In this document: positions 37,271-45,924 of the stretch, piece after piece
Numbering within the stretch: the first letter of the stretch is position 1
How the letters are laid out: each line of letters starts with the position of its first letter
Source: Vibrio lentus
Lineage (GTDB): Bacteria > Pseudomonadota > Gammaproteobacteria > Enterobacterales > Vibrionaceae
Assembly: GCF_030409755.1 (NCBI RefSeq)
Contig: NZ_JAUFQE010000002.1
Span: forward strand, 2,418,001-2,482,000
Direction: 5' to 3'
Length of the DNA: 64,000 nucleotides
Made by a program: the position numbers and the translations under genes
The notes under the pieces: generated by a model
Told to the model about the DNA's origin: nothing
The model's input: the letters and a program-made list of their open reading frames with translations, nothing else
The model's database searches: none

Positions 37271-38953
37271 ATGCTTGCCAATATAAAAAAAACAGCAATA
37301 GCAACAGCAATTATTGCAACTGCTACAACAGGTTTTGCATCAGTAGCAACCGCTGCAGAACGCAGTGAGTTGACTATTCACCCGAAAGAGTACACTACCT
37401 TCGTACGTAACTTTAACCCGTACCTTGGTGCTACTAACCTACATACTACAACCGACTTCCTTTATGAGCCGCTAGTAGTATTTAACGAAATGCACGGTAA
37501 CACTCCAGTGTTCCGTCTAGCTGAAAACTTCACAATGTCAGATGACCTGATGAGCGTAGTTTTCGACATTCGTAAGGGTGTTAAATGGTCTGACGGAGAA
37601 GCTTTCTCTGCTGATGATGTTGTTTTTTCTTTCAACCTTGTAAAAGAGAAGCCAGAGCTTGACCAATCTGGTATCAACTCTTGGGTAACTTCTGTAGAAA
37701 AACTGAACGACTACCAAGTTAAGTTCAACCTAACAGAAGCTAACTCGAACGTACCTTACGAGATTGCTAAAGTACCAGTAGTACCTAAGCACATCTGGAA
37801 AGACGTTAAAGATCCATCAACGTTTACCAATGAGAACCCAGTAGGTTCTGGTCCGTTTACAGAAATCGATACGTTTACAGCTCAGCTATACATCCAGTGT
37901 GCTAACCCGAACTACTGGGATGCAGACAACCTAGATGTTGACTGTCTACGTGTTCCACAAATTGCGAACAACGACCAGTTCCTAGGTAAAGTTGTAAACA
38001 GTGAAATGGACTGGACGTCTTCTTTCGTTCCAGATATCGATCGTACATACGCTGCAGCTAGCCCTAAACACCACTACTGGTACCCGCCAGCAGGTACACA
38101 AGCATTCATCGTTAACTTCAAGCACCCTGATGCTGCAAAGCATGAAGCATTGAGCAACGTTGAATTCCGTCGTGCTTTCTCTATGGCTCTTGACCGTCAA
38201 ACTATCATCGACATCGCATTCTACGGTGGCGGTACTGTGAACGATTTCGCATCGGGTCTTGGCTACGCATTTGAAGCTTGGTCTGATGAAAAAACTCACG
38301 ACAAGTACAAAGGCTTCAACACTTACAATGCTGAAGGTGCGAAGAAGCTTCTTGCTGACGCTGGCTTCAAAGATGTAAACAAAGATGGTTTTGTTGATAC
38401 TCCATCTGGTAAGTCTTTCGAACTAATGATCCAATCGCCAAATGGCTGGACTGACTTCAACAACACAGTTCAACTAGCGGTAGAACAGCTAAACGAAATC
38501 GGCATTAAAGCGAAAGCTCGTACGCCTGACTTCTCTGTGTACAACCAAGCAATGCTTGAAGGTACATACGACGTAGCTTACACAAACTACTTCCACGGTG
38601 CGGATCCATACACGTACTGGAACAGTGCTTACAACTCATCACTTCAATCTGGTGATGGTATGCCTCGTTTCGCGATGCACTTCTACCAAAACGACAAGCT
38701 AGATGGTCTTCTAAACAGCTTCTACAAAACAGCTGACAAGAACGAACAGCTAGATATCGCACACGGTATTCAACAAATCATCGCTGCAGACCAAGTAACG
38801 ATCCCTGTGATGTCTGGTGCTTACATGTACCAATACAACACAACTCGCTTTACTGGTTGGTGGAACGAAGAAAATCCAAAAGGCCGTCCAAACATTTGGG
38901 CTGGTATTCCAGAGCGTCTACTTCATGTACTGGACCTAAAACCAGTTAAATAA
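37271..38953 (+). CDS. cbp: Periplasmic chitooligosaccharide-binding protein (CBP)
   Basis: The solute-binding subunit for (GlcNAc)n import. In V. cholerae it also binds the periplasmic part of ChiS and keeps it off without ligand. The 560-residue precursor has a signal peptide (KKTAIATAIIATATTGFASVATAAE) with cleavage near residue 29. The rest is an SBP_bac_5 (DppA/OppA-like) fold: FLYEPLVVFNE, LAENFTMSDDLMSVVFDIRKGVKWSDG, and many aromatic residues for sugar stacking. AAGGA lies seven bases upstream of the ATG. Codon use suggests high expression. Two hairpins follow it before the permease genes. Confidence 0.94.
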   Translation: MLANIKKTAIATAIIATATTGFASVATAAERSELTIHPKEYTTFVRNFNPYLGATNLHTTTDFLYEPLVVFNEMHGNTPVFRLAENFTMSDDLMSVVFDIRKGVKWSDGEAFSADDVVFSFNLVKEKPELDQSGINSWVTSVEKLNDYQVKFNLTEANSNVPYEIAKVPVVPKHIWKDVKDPSTFTNENPVGSGPFTEIDTFTAQLYIQCANPNYWDADNLDVDCLRVPQIANNDQFLGKVVNSEMDWTSSFVPDIDRTYAAASPKHHYWYPPAGTQAFIVNFKHPDAAKHEALSNVEFRRAFSMALDRQTIIDIAFYGGGTVNDFASGLGYAFEAWSDEKTHDKYKGFNTYNAEGAKKLLADAGFKDVNKDGFVDTPSGKSFELMIQSPNGWTDFNNTVQLAVEQLNEIGIKAKARTPDFSVYNQAMLEGTYDVAYTNYFHGADPYTYWNSAYNSSLQSGDGMPRFAMHFYQNDKLDGLLNSFYKTADKNEQLDIAHGIQQIIAADQVTIPVMSGAYMYQYNTTRFTGWWNEENPKGRPNIWAGIPERLLHVLDLKPVK

Positions 38954-38970
38954 GTAATCGTTCAATCTTT

Positions 38971-39050
38971 GCGGCGTAACTTCTTACGCCGCTTATAAAA
39001 ATCCCCACACTATCTATTGAAAGTATGGCGCTAGTCGTCAGGGGATTTTT
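38971..39050 (+). terminator. Two stem-loops between cbp and the permease genes
   Basis: GCGGCGTAA/TTACGCCGC (38971-38992) is followed by AAAATCCCC (38997-39006) pairing with GGGGATTTT (39041-39049) and TTC. Together they look like a partial terminator that lowers downstream expression, as is usual after genes for binding proteins. The T tail is short, so read-through is likely. Confidence 0.6.
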
Positions 39051-39122
39051 CGTTCCAAATTTCGCTAGGAGCGACCTGAATCCAGAAACAGGGAAACAAT
39101 CTGGGTGAGTAAGGTGTGAGTT

Positions 39123-40109
39123 ATGGGTTATTTTTTAAGACGTTTGTCATTTTATTTTGTCGCGCTATTAGTTGCAGCGACGTTAAACTTTATTATTCCA
39201 AGAGCAATGCCTGGTGACCCGGTTACCATGATGTTTGCGAACGCTTCTGTACAAGTTACTCCTGAGCGTATTGCTGCAATGAAAGAACTATTAGGCTTCG
39301 TTGATGGCGGCTTACTGGTTCAATACGGCGCATACATGAAGAACATTCTAAGCTGGGAGCTTGGTACATCAATCCAGTTTTACCCACTTTCAGTAAACAC
39401 ACTGTTAGGTGGCGCATTCGGTTGGTCGCTTTTCTTAGCTGGCACCGCAGTTATTCTGTCTTTCTCTATTGGTTCAATCCTAGGTATTTTTGCAGCGTGG
39501 AAACGTGGCAGCAAATACGATGCCTTTGTAACTCCAGGGATGCTTATTCTACAAGCCGTACCTCAAGTTGTTATTGCCATGCTTGCGCTATTTACCTTCG
39601 CGATTGGTTTGAAGTGGTTCCCAACCGGCTACGCCTATACCGCAGGTACGATACCTGACTGGACAAGTTGGGCATTCATCAAAGATGTTGCTTACCACGC
39701 TTTCTTACCTTTGGTATGTGCTTCGGTTGTTCAAATTGGTGGCTTCCTAGTCAACATGCGTAACAACATGATCAACCTACTCGCAGAAGACTACATCACA
39801 ATGGCGAAAGGCAAAGGCCTTAGCGAAAACCGAGTGGTATTCAATTACGCAGCTCGTAACGCGATGCTACCAAGTGTGACAGCCCTTTCAATGTCTTTAG
39901 GTATGGCAATCGGTGGTCAGTTAATTATCGAAATCATCTTTAACTACCCAGGTCTTGGTAGCGTACTTTTCAACGCAATTAACGCTCGTGACTACCAAGT
40001 ATTACAAGGCCAACTGCTTATCATGACGCTATTCATGCTGTTCTTTAACCTAGTTGCAGACATGCTTTACGTTGTTCTTGACCCTCGTCTTCGTAAGGGT
40101 GGTAAATAA
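39123..40109 (+). CDS. Chitooligosaccharide ABC transporter permease, DppB-like
   Basis: A 328-residue inner-membrane permease of the peptide/oligosaccharide type. It opens with the family MGYFLRRLSFYFVALLVAATLNFIIPRAMPGDPV, has six membrane segments, and shows the ATPase-contact loop DYITMAKGKGLSENRVVFNYAARNAMLP (about 220-245), the EAA-type motif. It ends with VLDPRLRKGGK. The next gene starts two bases later. Context ties it to chitin sugars rather than peptides. Confidence 0.93.
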   Translation: MGYFLRRLSFYFVALLVAATLNFIIPRAMPGDPVTMMFANASVQVTPERIAAMKELLGFVDGGLLVQYGAYMKNILSWELGTSIQFYPLSVNTLLGGAFGWSLFLAGTAVILSFSIGSILGIFAAWKRGSKYDAFVTPGMLILQAVPQVVIAMLALFTFAIGLKWFPTGYAYTAGTIPDWTSWAFIKDVAYHAFLPLVCASVVQIGGFLVNMRNNMINLLAEDYITMAKGKGLSENRVVFNYAARNAMLPSVTALSMSLGMAIGGQLIIEIIFNYPGLGSVLFNAINARDYQVLQGQLLIMTLFMLFFNLVADMLYVVLDPRLRKGGK

Positions 40110-40111
40110 TC

Positions 40112-41137
40112 ATGAAAGATATTCTAAAACTCATTTGGCGTAACCCGATGGCCCTAACCGGTGTCATCATCCTAAGTATTTTTATTCTTGGTGCTATTGC
40201 TGCTCCATTGATCACCAAACATGTACCAGACAAGCGTACCGGTAATCCACACGAATACCCTGGCTTTGTCGTTAAATCTGCACAAACGAACCCGGATAGC
40301 TGGGTTGCTCAAAACCTAGCAGACGACCGCCGCACACTAATCATGTCTAAGAAGGCAGACCACGTACTAGGTACAACTCGTATGGGCCGTGACGTTTGGT
40401 CACAAGTGGTATACGGCGCACGTGTATCTCTGGCTGTAGGTTTTGGTGCGGGTCTTACCGTATGTTTATTAGCAACAGTTATCGGTGTTTCTGCAGGCTA
40501 CTTTGGTGGCCGTGTCGATGACATTTTGACAGCCGCAATGAACATCATGCTGGTTATTCCTCAATACCCATTACTGTTCGTCGTTGCAGCCTTTATCGGT
40601 GAGGCAGGGCCACTCACCATAACCTTGGTTATCGGCTTTATGTCCTGGGCGTGGGGGGCGCGTGTTGTTCGTTCCCAAACCTTAGCACTGCGTGAAAAAG
40701 AGTTTGTAAAAGCCGCTGAAGTTCTGGGTGAATCTTCATTCCGTATCATCTTCGTAGAGATTCTGCCAAACCTTATCTCTATCGTTGGCGCGAGCTTCAT
40801 TGGTTCGGTGATGTACGCAATCATGATGGAAGCTACGATTTCGTTCCTAGGTCTTGGTGACCCGAACACAATCAGCTGGGGCATCATGCTGTACAACGTT
40901 CAAACCTCTTCATCAATGCTGATTGGCGCTTGGTGGGAACTGTTGGCTCCTTGTATCGCATTGACACTACTTGTAACTGGTCTTGCTCTACTTAACTTCG
41001 CTGTCGATGAAATTGCTAACCCGCAACTGCGTTCTCACAAAGGCATGAAGCGTTGGAAGAAACTAGCAGCTCAAGACAAAGAAGAACGTGAACCAGAACT
41101 ACCACCACAAAATGCACTTTGGAGCGGAGATAAATAA
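40112..41137 (+). CDS. Chitooligosaccharide ABC transporter permease, DppC-like
   Basis: The 341-residue partner permease. It has an N-terminal helix (MALTGVIILSIFILGAIAAPLI), a periplasmic segment ending in the LGTTRMGRDVWSQVVYGARVSL motif typical of DppC-like proteins, five further helices, and the EAA loop EFVKAAEVLGESSFRIIFVEILPN (about 195-220). The charged C-terminal tail (KEEREPELPP) is longer than that of DppC. Two-base gaps on both sides indicate coupled translation. Confidence 0.93.
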   Translation: MKDILKLIWRNPMALTGVIILSIFILGAIAAPLITKHVPDKRTGNPHEYPGFVVKSAQTNPDSWVAQNLADDRRTLIMSKKADHVLGTTRMGRDVWSQVVYGARVSLAVGFGAGLTVCLLATVIGVSAGYFGGRVDDILTAAMNIMLVIPQYPLLFVVAAFIGEAGPLTITLVIGFMSWAWGARVVRSQTLALREKEFVKAAEVLGESSFRIIFVEILPNLISIVGASFIGSVMYAIMMEATISFLGLGDPNTISWGIMLYNVQTSSSMLIGAWWELLAPCIALTLLVTGLALLNFAVDEIANPQLRSHKGMKRWKKLAAQDKEEREPELPPQNALWSGDK

Positions 41138-41139
41138 TC

Positions 41140-42123
41140 ATGTCTGAACCACTAATTTCTATCCGTAACTTATGTGTGGATTACATCACAGAGTCTGGCG
41201 ATGTTCGCGCGTGTAATAACGTAAGTTTCGACATCGCTCCAGGTGAAGTATTTGGCCTAGCTGGTGAATCTGGTTGTGGTAAATCAACAGTCGCTTTCTC
41301 TCTTATGCGTCTGCATAAGCCGCCCGCTTACATCAGTGGTGGTGAAGTCATCTTCAATGGTGAGAACATCCTTGAATACAGTGACGAACGTATGCAGTCG
41401 TTCCGCTGGAGCGAGATGTCGATGGTATTCCAGAGTGCGATGAACGCACTCAACCCTGTACTTCCAATGGAAGAGCAGTTCTGTGACGTAATCATGCGTC
41501 ACACCAACATGACTCGTGAGCAAGCTAAGCAACGCGCTGAAGGTCTACTTGAAATCGTAGATATTCACCCAAGCCGATTGAGTGACTACCCTCACCAATT
41601 CTCTGGCGGCATGCGCCAACGCTTGGTTATTGCTATCGCTTTAGCATTGAACCCAAAGTTGATCATTATGGATGAGCCAACGACCGCGCTTGATGTGGTT
41701 GTTCAACGTGAAATCCTACAAAAGATCTATGCACTGAAAGAAGAGTTTGGTTTCTCAATCCTGTTCATCACCCATGACTTGTCATTGATGGTCGAGTTCT
41801 CTGACCGTATCGGCATCATGTATTCAGGTGAGCTTATCGAGGTCGCAAACTCTCAAGATATTCTAGAAAACCCTTACCACCCTTACACAAAAGGGCTGGG
41901 GAGTTCTTTCCCGCCACTGACAGGACCAAAGACAAAACTAACGGGTATTCCGGGCAACCCTTTAAACCTGTTAGAGATCCCTGAAGGGTGTCGTTTCCAA
42001 GCTCGTTGTGACCGTGTACATGAAACTTGTACCAAGGTGCCAACCAAGCTGCGTTCAATCGAACCGGGACATTTGTCTAACTGCCACCTGTACGGTGACC
42101 CAATAGTACAAAGGAAGCTATAG
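41140..42123 (+). CDS. Chitooligosaccharide ABC transporter ATPase, DppD-like
   Basis: A 327-residue ATP-binding subunit. Walker A is GESGCGKST (about 43-51), the signature is FSGGMRQR (about 155), and Walker B is [12 protein letters not shown]. The C-terminal oligopeptide-type extension ([27 protein letters not shown]) carries four cysteines typical of OppD/DppD, which may bind an Fe-S cluster. It starts two bases after the second permease. Confidence 0.94.
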   Translation: MSEPLISIRNLCVDYITESGDVRACNNVSFDIAPGEVFGLAGESGCGKSTVAFSLMRLHKPPAYISGGEVIFNGENILEYSDERMQSFRWSEMSMVFQSAMNALNPVLPMEEQFCDVIMRHTNMTREQAKQRAEGLLEIVDIHPSRLSDYPHQFSGGMRQRLVIAIALALNPKLIIMDEPTTALDVVVQREILQKIYALKEEFGFSILFITHDLSLMVEFSDRIGIMYSGELIEVANSQDILENPYHPYTKGLGSSFPPLTGPKTKLTGIPGNPLNLLEIPEGCRFQARCDRVHETCTKVPTKLRSIEPGHLSNCHLYGDPIVQRKL

Positions 42124-42127
42124 CTTG

Positions 42128-42172
42128 CACGCTGATTCAGCGTGAATAACGAACAAGGCGGCTCGGCCGCCT
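42128..42172 (+). other. Two hairpins between the two ATPase genes
   Basis: CACGCTG-att-CAGCGTG (42128-42144) and AGGCGGC-tcg-GCCGCCT (42156-42172) lie in an 87-base spacer. Neither has a T run of note. They may stabilise or punctuate the mRNA. Confidence 0.55.
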
Positions 42173-42210
42173 AAAAACAAGCAAAGCGAATAAGGATTCT
42201 GGAGACAATT

Positions 42211-43206
42211 ATGAGCAAAGATTTCGGTCAATTATTGGTAGAAGGCAAGAATGTTGTAAAAGACTTCCCAATAAGCAGTACCACCATTCAAACCCCAATG
42301 ATGCGCGCGATTAACGACGTATCATTCAAGATGTACAAAAGCCGTGGTCTAGCTGTGGTTGGTGAGTCTGGTTCAGGCAAATCAACAACAGCAAAAATGA
42401 TCGCAAAAATGTACGCGCCTTCGGGCGGCACGATCGAATACAAAGGTCGTGATATCCAAGAGATCTCAAGCAGAAAAGATCTTATGCATTACCGTGAAGG
42501 CGTGCAGATGGTATGGCAAGACCCGTTTGGTTCCCTGAACCCGACACATAACATCTTCCACCACATTGCTCGCCCATTGTTGATCCACAAAAAAGTATCT
42601 CCAGGCAACAAGAAAGAGTTACAGGAACGTGTGTACGATCTTCTAGAGCAAGTGGGCTTAGTACCGCCGCAAGCAACAGCAGAAAAATACCCTCACCAAC
42701 TTTCAGGTGGTCAACGTCAACGTGTCAACCTAGCCCGTAACATCGCGGTAGGTGCAGAGGTTGTATTAGCCGATGAACCAACATCGATGCTTGATGTATC
42801 GATTCGTGCTGGTGTTTTGAACCTGATGGAAGAGATGAAGTTTGAGAAGCAAATGTCTCTGCTTTACATCACTCACGATATCGCAACGGCTCGCTACATC
42901 GCTGAAGATATTTCCGTAATGTACGTTGGGCATATGGTGGAATGGGGCGATACCGATGACGTGATTGCGAACCCTCAACATCCTTACACCCAACTGCTTG
43001 TTTCTGCGGTTCCAGATCCTAAGAAATCTATCCACGACCAACTAGCAGGTAACAAAGGCGAAATCCCTCTTTGGACACCAGTATCAGCAGGTTGCCCATT
43101 TGCAGGCCGTTGTACTCACGCAATGGACAAGTGTAAAGAGCAATTACCGGGTGTCACTCAACTCGCAGATAACCACTTTGTACGTTGTTACCTACACGAA
43201 AGCTAA
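42211..43206 (+). CDS. Chitooligosaccharide ABC transporter ATPase, DppF-like
   Basis: The second ATP-binding subunit, 331 residues. Walker A is GESGSGKST (about 52-60), the signature is LSGGQRQR, and Walker B is VVLADEPTSMLD. The C-terminal region has HPYTQLLVSAVP and GCPFAGRCTHAMDKC, again with conserved cysteines. GGAG lies about seven bases before the ATG (ctGGAGacaattATG). It pairs with the preceding ATPase as a heterodimer. Confidence 0.93.
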   Translation: MSKDFGQLLVEGKNVVKDFPISSTTIQTPMMRAINDVSFKMYKSRGLAVVGESGSGKSTTAKMIAKMYAPSGGTIEYKGRDIQEISSRKDLMHYREGVQMVWQDPFGSLNPTHNIFHHIARPLLIHKKVSPGNKKELQERVYDLLEQVGLVPPQATAEKYPHQLSGGQRQRVNLARNIAVGAEVVLADEPTSMLDVSIRAGVLNLMEEMKFEKQMSLLYITHDIATARYIAEDISVMYVGHMVEWGDTDDVIANPQHPYTQLLVSAVPDPKKSIHDQLAGNKGEIPLWTPVSAGCPFAGRCTHAMDKCKEQLPGVTQLADNHFVRCYLHES

Positions 43207-43219
43207 GCAATAAATGCCC

Positions 43220-43241
43220 GTTAGGGTCTGCGGACCCTAAC
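43220..43241 (+). other. Hairpin before the GH9 gene
   Basis: GTTAGGGT and ACCCTAAC form an 8-bp stem with a six-base loop. No T run follows. It marks the border between transport and enzyme genes. Confidence 0.6.
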
Positions 43242-43303
43242 TATTTATCCTAAAAAATTTCAGGTACCTAGCCATAAGAAACTAGGACTTTTGGAGAACA
43301 TTG

Positions 43304-45025
43304 ATGCTGTTATTGACCAACCATATTGGCTACGAATCCACGGCTCCAAAGCAGGCTATCCTGCAAACTAAGAAAGCTCGCTTATCAAGTACGACTGCAC
43401 TTTTGGTGTGTGCCGACAACCATATTACCGTGGGTAACTTCGATGTTGTAAAGCAAGGCCGCGTAGCAAATTGGCATCAAGGGCAATTCTTCACTATCGA
43501 TTTCAGTTCAGTCACTGATTCTGGTCGCTACTATCTACGTTTTGACAACCTACGCTCTGAAGTCTTTGAGATTGGTAGCAACCTATTAATGAAGCACACG
43601 TTTTCTGATGTGCTTCATTACTTTAAGTCACAACGTTGTGGCGGTACTTTCGACAAAAAAGATCGACAAGCACAGATTCTAGGTACCAACCGATACGTTG
43701 ATGTTCATGGCGGTTGGTACGACGCATCGGGTGATGTAAGTAAGTACTTTAGCCACCTATCTTATGGTAACTACCTCAACCCTCAACAGATTCCGATGGT
43801 TGTTTGGAACATGCTAAAAAGCGTGCGCTTAACCTGCAATAACCCAGATTTCCCTAAATTCTCCATGACCCGTTTGGCGGAAGAAGCCCTATTCGGTGCG
43901 GACTTCTTAGTGCGCATGCAAGACGCGGCTGGATACTTCTATATGACGGTATTCGATAAGTGGAGCAAAGATATCAATCAGCGCGATATCTGCGCTTATG
44001 CCACTCAAGAAGGTCATAAATCAACCGACTTGCAAGCGGGCTATCGACAAGGTGCCGGTGTTGCTATTGCTGCACTGGCCGCAGCTTCCGAGCTTGAAAC
44101 CTCTGGCAGTTACTCTAGCCAAACCTACCTTGATACAGCCGCGAAAGGTTACTGGCATCTAAAAGAGTACAACCTGCAATACCTAAATGATGGTGAAGAG
44201 AACATCATCGATGAGTATTGCGCCCTACTCGCAGCCAATGAGTTGTACCGAGTAACACAAGACGAACAATACCTTTCAGAAGCAAGAACTTGGGCGACTC
44301 GTTTAATCTCTCGTCAACAATCAGATGATTCATTTGAGCACTTTTGGTCAGCTAATACTGATGGCTCTCGCCCATACTTCCACGCTGCTGAAGCTGGATT
44401 ACCAGTAATTGCCCTGTGCGAATACATCGACAATGAAACCGATACAGAGCTGAAAGAACGAGCTCGCACCGTTGTTGAACAAGCATGTCAGTTCGAAATC
44501 AATATTACCGACAAAGCCATCAATCCATTTGGCTACCCAAGACAGTACGTTAAGTCTGTCGATGGTGATAAGCGCGATGCCTTCTTTGTCGCTCAACAGA
44601 ACGAAACTGGCTACTGGTGGCAAGGTGAAAACGCGCGTCTTGGCTCAATTGCGACCATGGCGTACTTAGTTCAACCACACATTCAAGATGCCGATCTTCA
44701 AAAGCGCTTAATCCAGCTTTCACAAAACAGCCTTGATTGGATTTTAGGATTGAATCCTTACCACATGTGCATGCTCGATGGTCACGGTCATAACAACCCA
44801 GACTACCTACCACAGCTTGGTTTCTTCAATGCCAAAGGCGGGATCTGCAATGGCATCACAGCGGGCTTTGACGATGAACAAGACATCGCATTCAATCCAC
44901 CAGCGCAAAAAGATGACATGCTCCAAAACTGGCGTTGGGGCGAACAATGGATTCCTCATGGCGCGTGGTACCTACTGGCGACAGCAGCCCAATTCAATCA
45001 TTTAGCACAATGTAAGGAGCAATAA
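43304..45025 (+). CDS. GH9 family exo-glucosaminidase-type enzyme
   Basis: A 573-residue cytoplasmic glycoside hydrolase (no signal peptide). GH9 features are an N-terminal Ig-like domain (TNHIGYESTAPKQAIL), the GGWYDASGDVSKYF motif with the acidic pair (about 140), and late YHMCMLDGHG/NPD elements of the (alpha/alpha)6 barrel. Genes in this position of the chitin cluster were annotated as endoglucanases. The Photobacterium homologue has been shown to be an exo-beta-D-glucosaminidase acting on glucosamine oligomers. I start at the ATG at 43304 (GGAG nine bases upstream); the TTG directly before it is in frame. Confidence 0.82.
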   Translation: MLLLTNHIGYESTAPKQAILQTKKARLSSTTALLVCADNHITVGNFDVVKQGRVANWHQGQFFTIDFSSVTDSGRYYLRFDNLRSEVFEIGSNLLMKHTFSDVLHYFKSQRCGGTFDKKDRQAQILGTNRYVDVHGGWYDASGDVSKYFSHLSYGNYLNPQQIPMVVWNMLKSVRLTCNNPDFPKFSMTRLAEEALFGADFLVRMQDAAGYFYMTVFDKWSKDINQRDICAYATQEGHKSTDLQAGYRQGAGVAIAALAAASELETSGSYSSQTYLDTAAKGYWHLKEYNLQYLNDGEENIIDEYCALLAANELYRVTQDEQYLSEARTWATRLISRQQSDDSFEHFWSANTDGSRPYFHAAEAGLPVIALCEYIDNETDTELKERARTVVEQACQFEINITDKAINPFGYPRQYVKSVDGDKRDAFFVAQQNETGYWWQGENARLGSIATMAYLVQPHIQDADLQKRLIQLSQNSLDWILGLNPYHMCMLDGHGHNNPDYLPQLGFFNAKGGICNGITAGFDDEQDIAFNPPAQKDDMLQNWRWGEQWIPHGAWYLLATAAQFNHLAQCKEQ

Positions 45026-45027
45026 TC

Positions 45028-45912
45028 ATGACTCTTTACTACGTAGGTATTGATGGTGGAGGCACTTCTTGCCGAGCTCGAATTAGAGATGACCAAGGCA
45101 AACTGATTGGTGAAGCTAAGAGCGGCAGTGCCAACATCCTATTGGGCGTTGATGTTGCGATGAACTCTATTATTGATGCCATCACCAAAGCCGCACAACA
45201 AAGCCAACTCGACTCAAAGCATTTATCAAACATGCATGTTGGGTTAGCTCTGGCTGGCGCAGAGCAAAAATCAGCATGGATCGACTTCATGGCGCAAGCT
45301 CATCCTTTCGCAAGCATGACACTAAATACCGACGCTTACGGCGCTTGCATTGGTGCTCACAATGGCCAAGACGGTGCAATTATGATCGGGGGTACGGGTT
45401 CATGCGGTATCTACTTAAACAATGGCGAGCAACATGTTGTTGGCGGTCGTGAATTCCCAATTTCAGACCAAGGCGGCGGCGCAGTGATGGGCCTTCGTTT
45501 AATTCAGCAAGTTCTACTCGCTGAAGATGGTATTCGTAACAAAACTCCTCTGACTCAACATGTTATGAATCATTTCAATAATGATGTTGATGCGATTGTG
45601 GCGTGGTCGAAAAGGGCAATTCCAAAAGATTACGGTCAATTTTCTCCAGTCATTTTTCAATTGGCGAATGAAGGAGATGAACTGGCTATCGAGATGCTTA
45701 AGCAGACTGCAGCCGATATCGAAATGTTTGTATTAGCGCTGCATCGAAAAGGCGCTGACAAGGTGTGCTTAATGGGAAGTATCGCTGAGCGTATTCTCAA
45801 CTGGCTATCGCCACCAGTACAACAATGGATCGTTGAACCTCAATTTGACGCTATTGAAGGCGCATTGATGTTTGCCGGAAAACCACAACACAACTTGTAT
45901 CAACAGGCTTAG
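45028..45912 (+). CDS. gspK: Glucosamine kinase GspK
   Basis: An ATP-dependent kinase of the BadF/BadG/NagK-like ASKHA fold. The 294-residue protein shows the phosphate-1 loop YYVGIDGGGTSCRARIRD and the second loop AIMIGGTGSCGIYL. The position matches the V. cholerae gene reported to be specific for glucosamine, not GlcNAc, giving glucosamine-6-phosphate. It follows the GH9 gene by two bases; together they would release glucosamine from partly deacetylated oligomers and phosphorylate it. Specificity is by homology and context. Confidence 0.85.
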   Translation: MTLYYVGIDGGGTSCRARIRDDQGKLIGEAKSGSANILLGVDVAMNSIIDAITKAAQQSQLDSKHLSNMHVGLALAGAEQKSAWIDFMAQAHPFASMTLNTDAYGACIGAHNGQDGAIMIGGTGSCGIYLNNGEQHVVGGREFPISDQGGGAVMGLRLIQQVLLAEDGIRNKTPLTQHVMNHFNNDVDAIVAWSKRAIPKDYGQFSPVIFQLANEGDELAIEMLKQTAADIEMFVLALHRKGADKVCLMGSIAERILNWLSPPVQQWIVEPQFDAIEGALMFAGKPQHNLYQQA

Positions 45913-45924
45913 CAGGGAAGTTAT

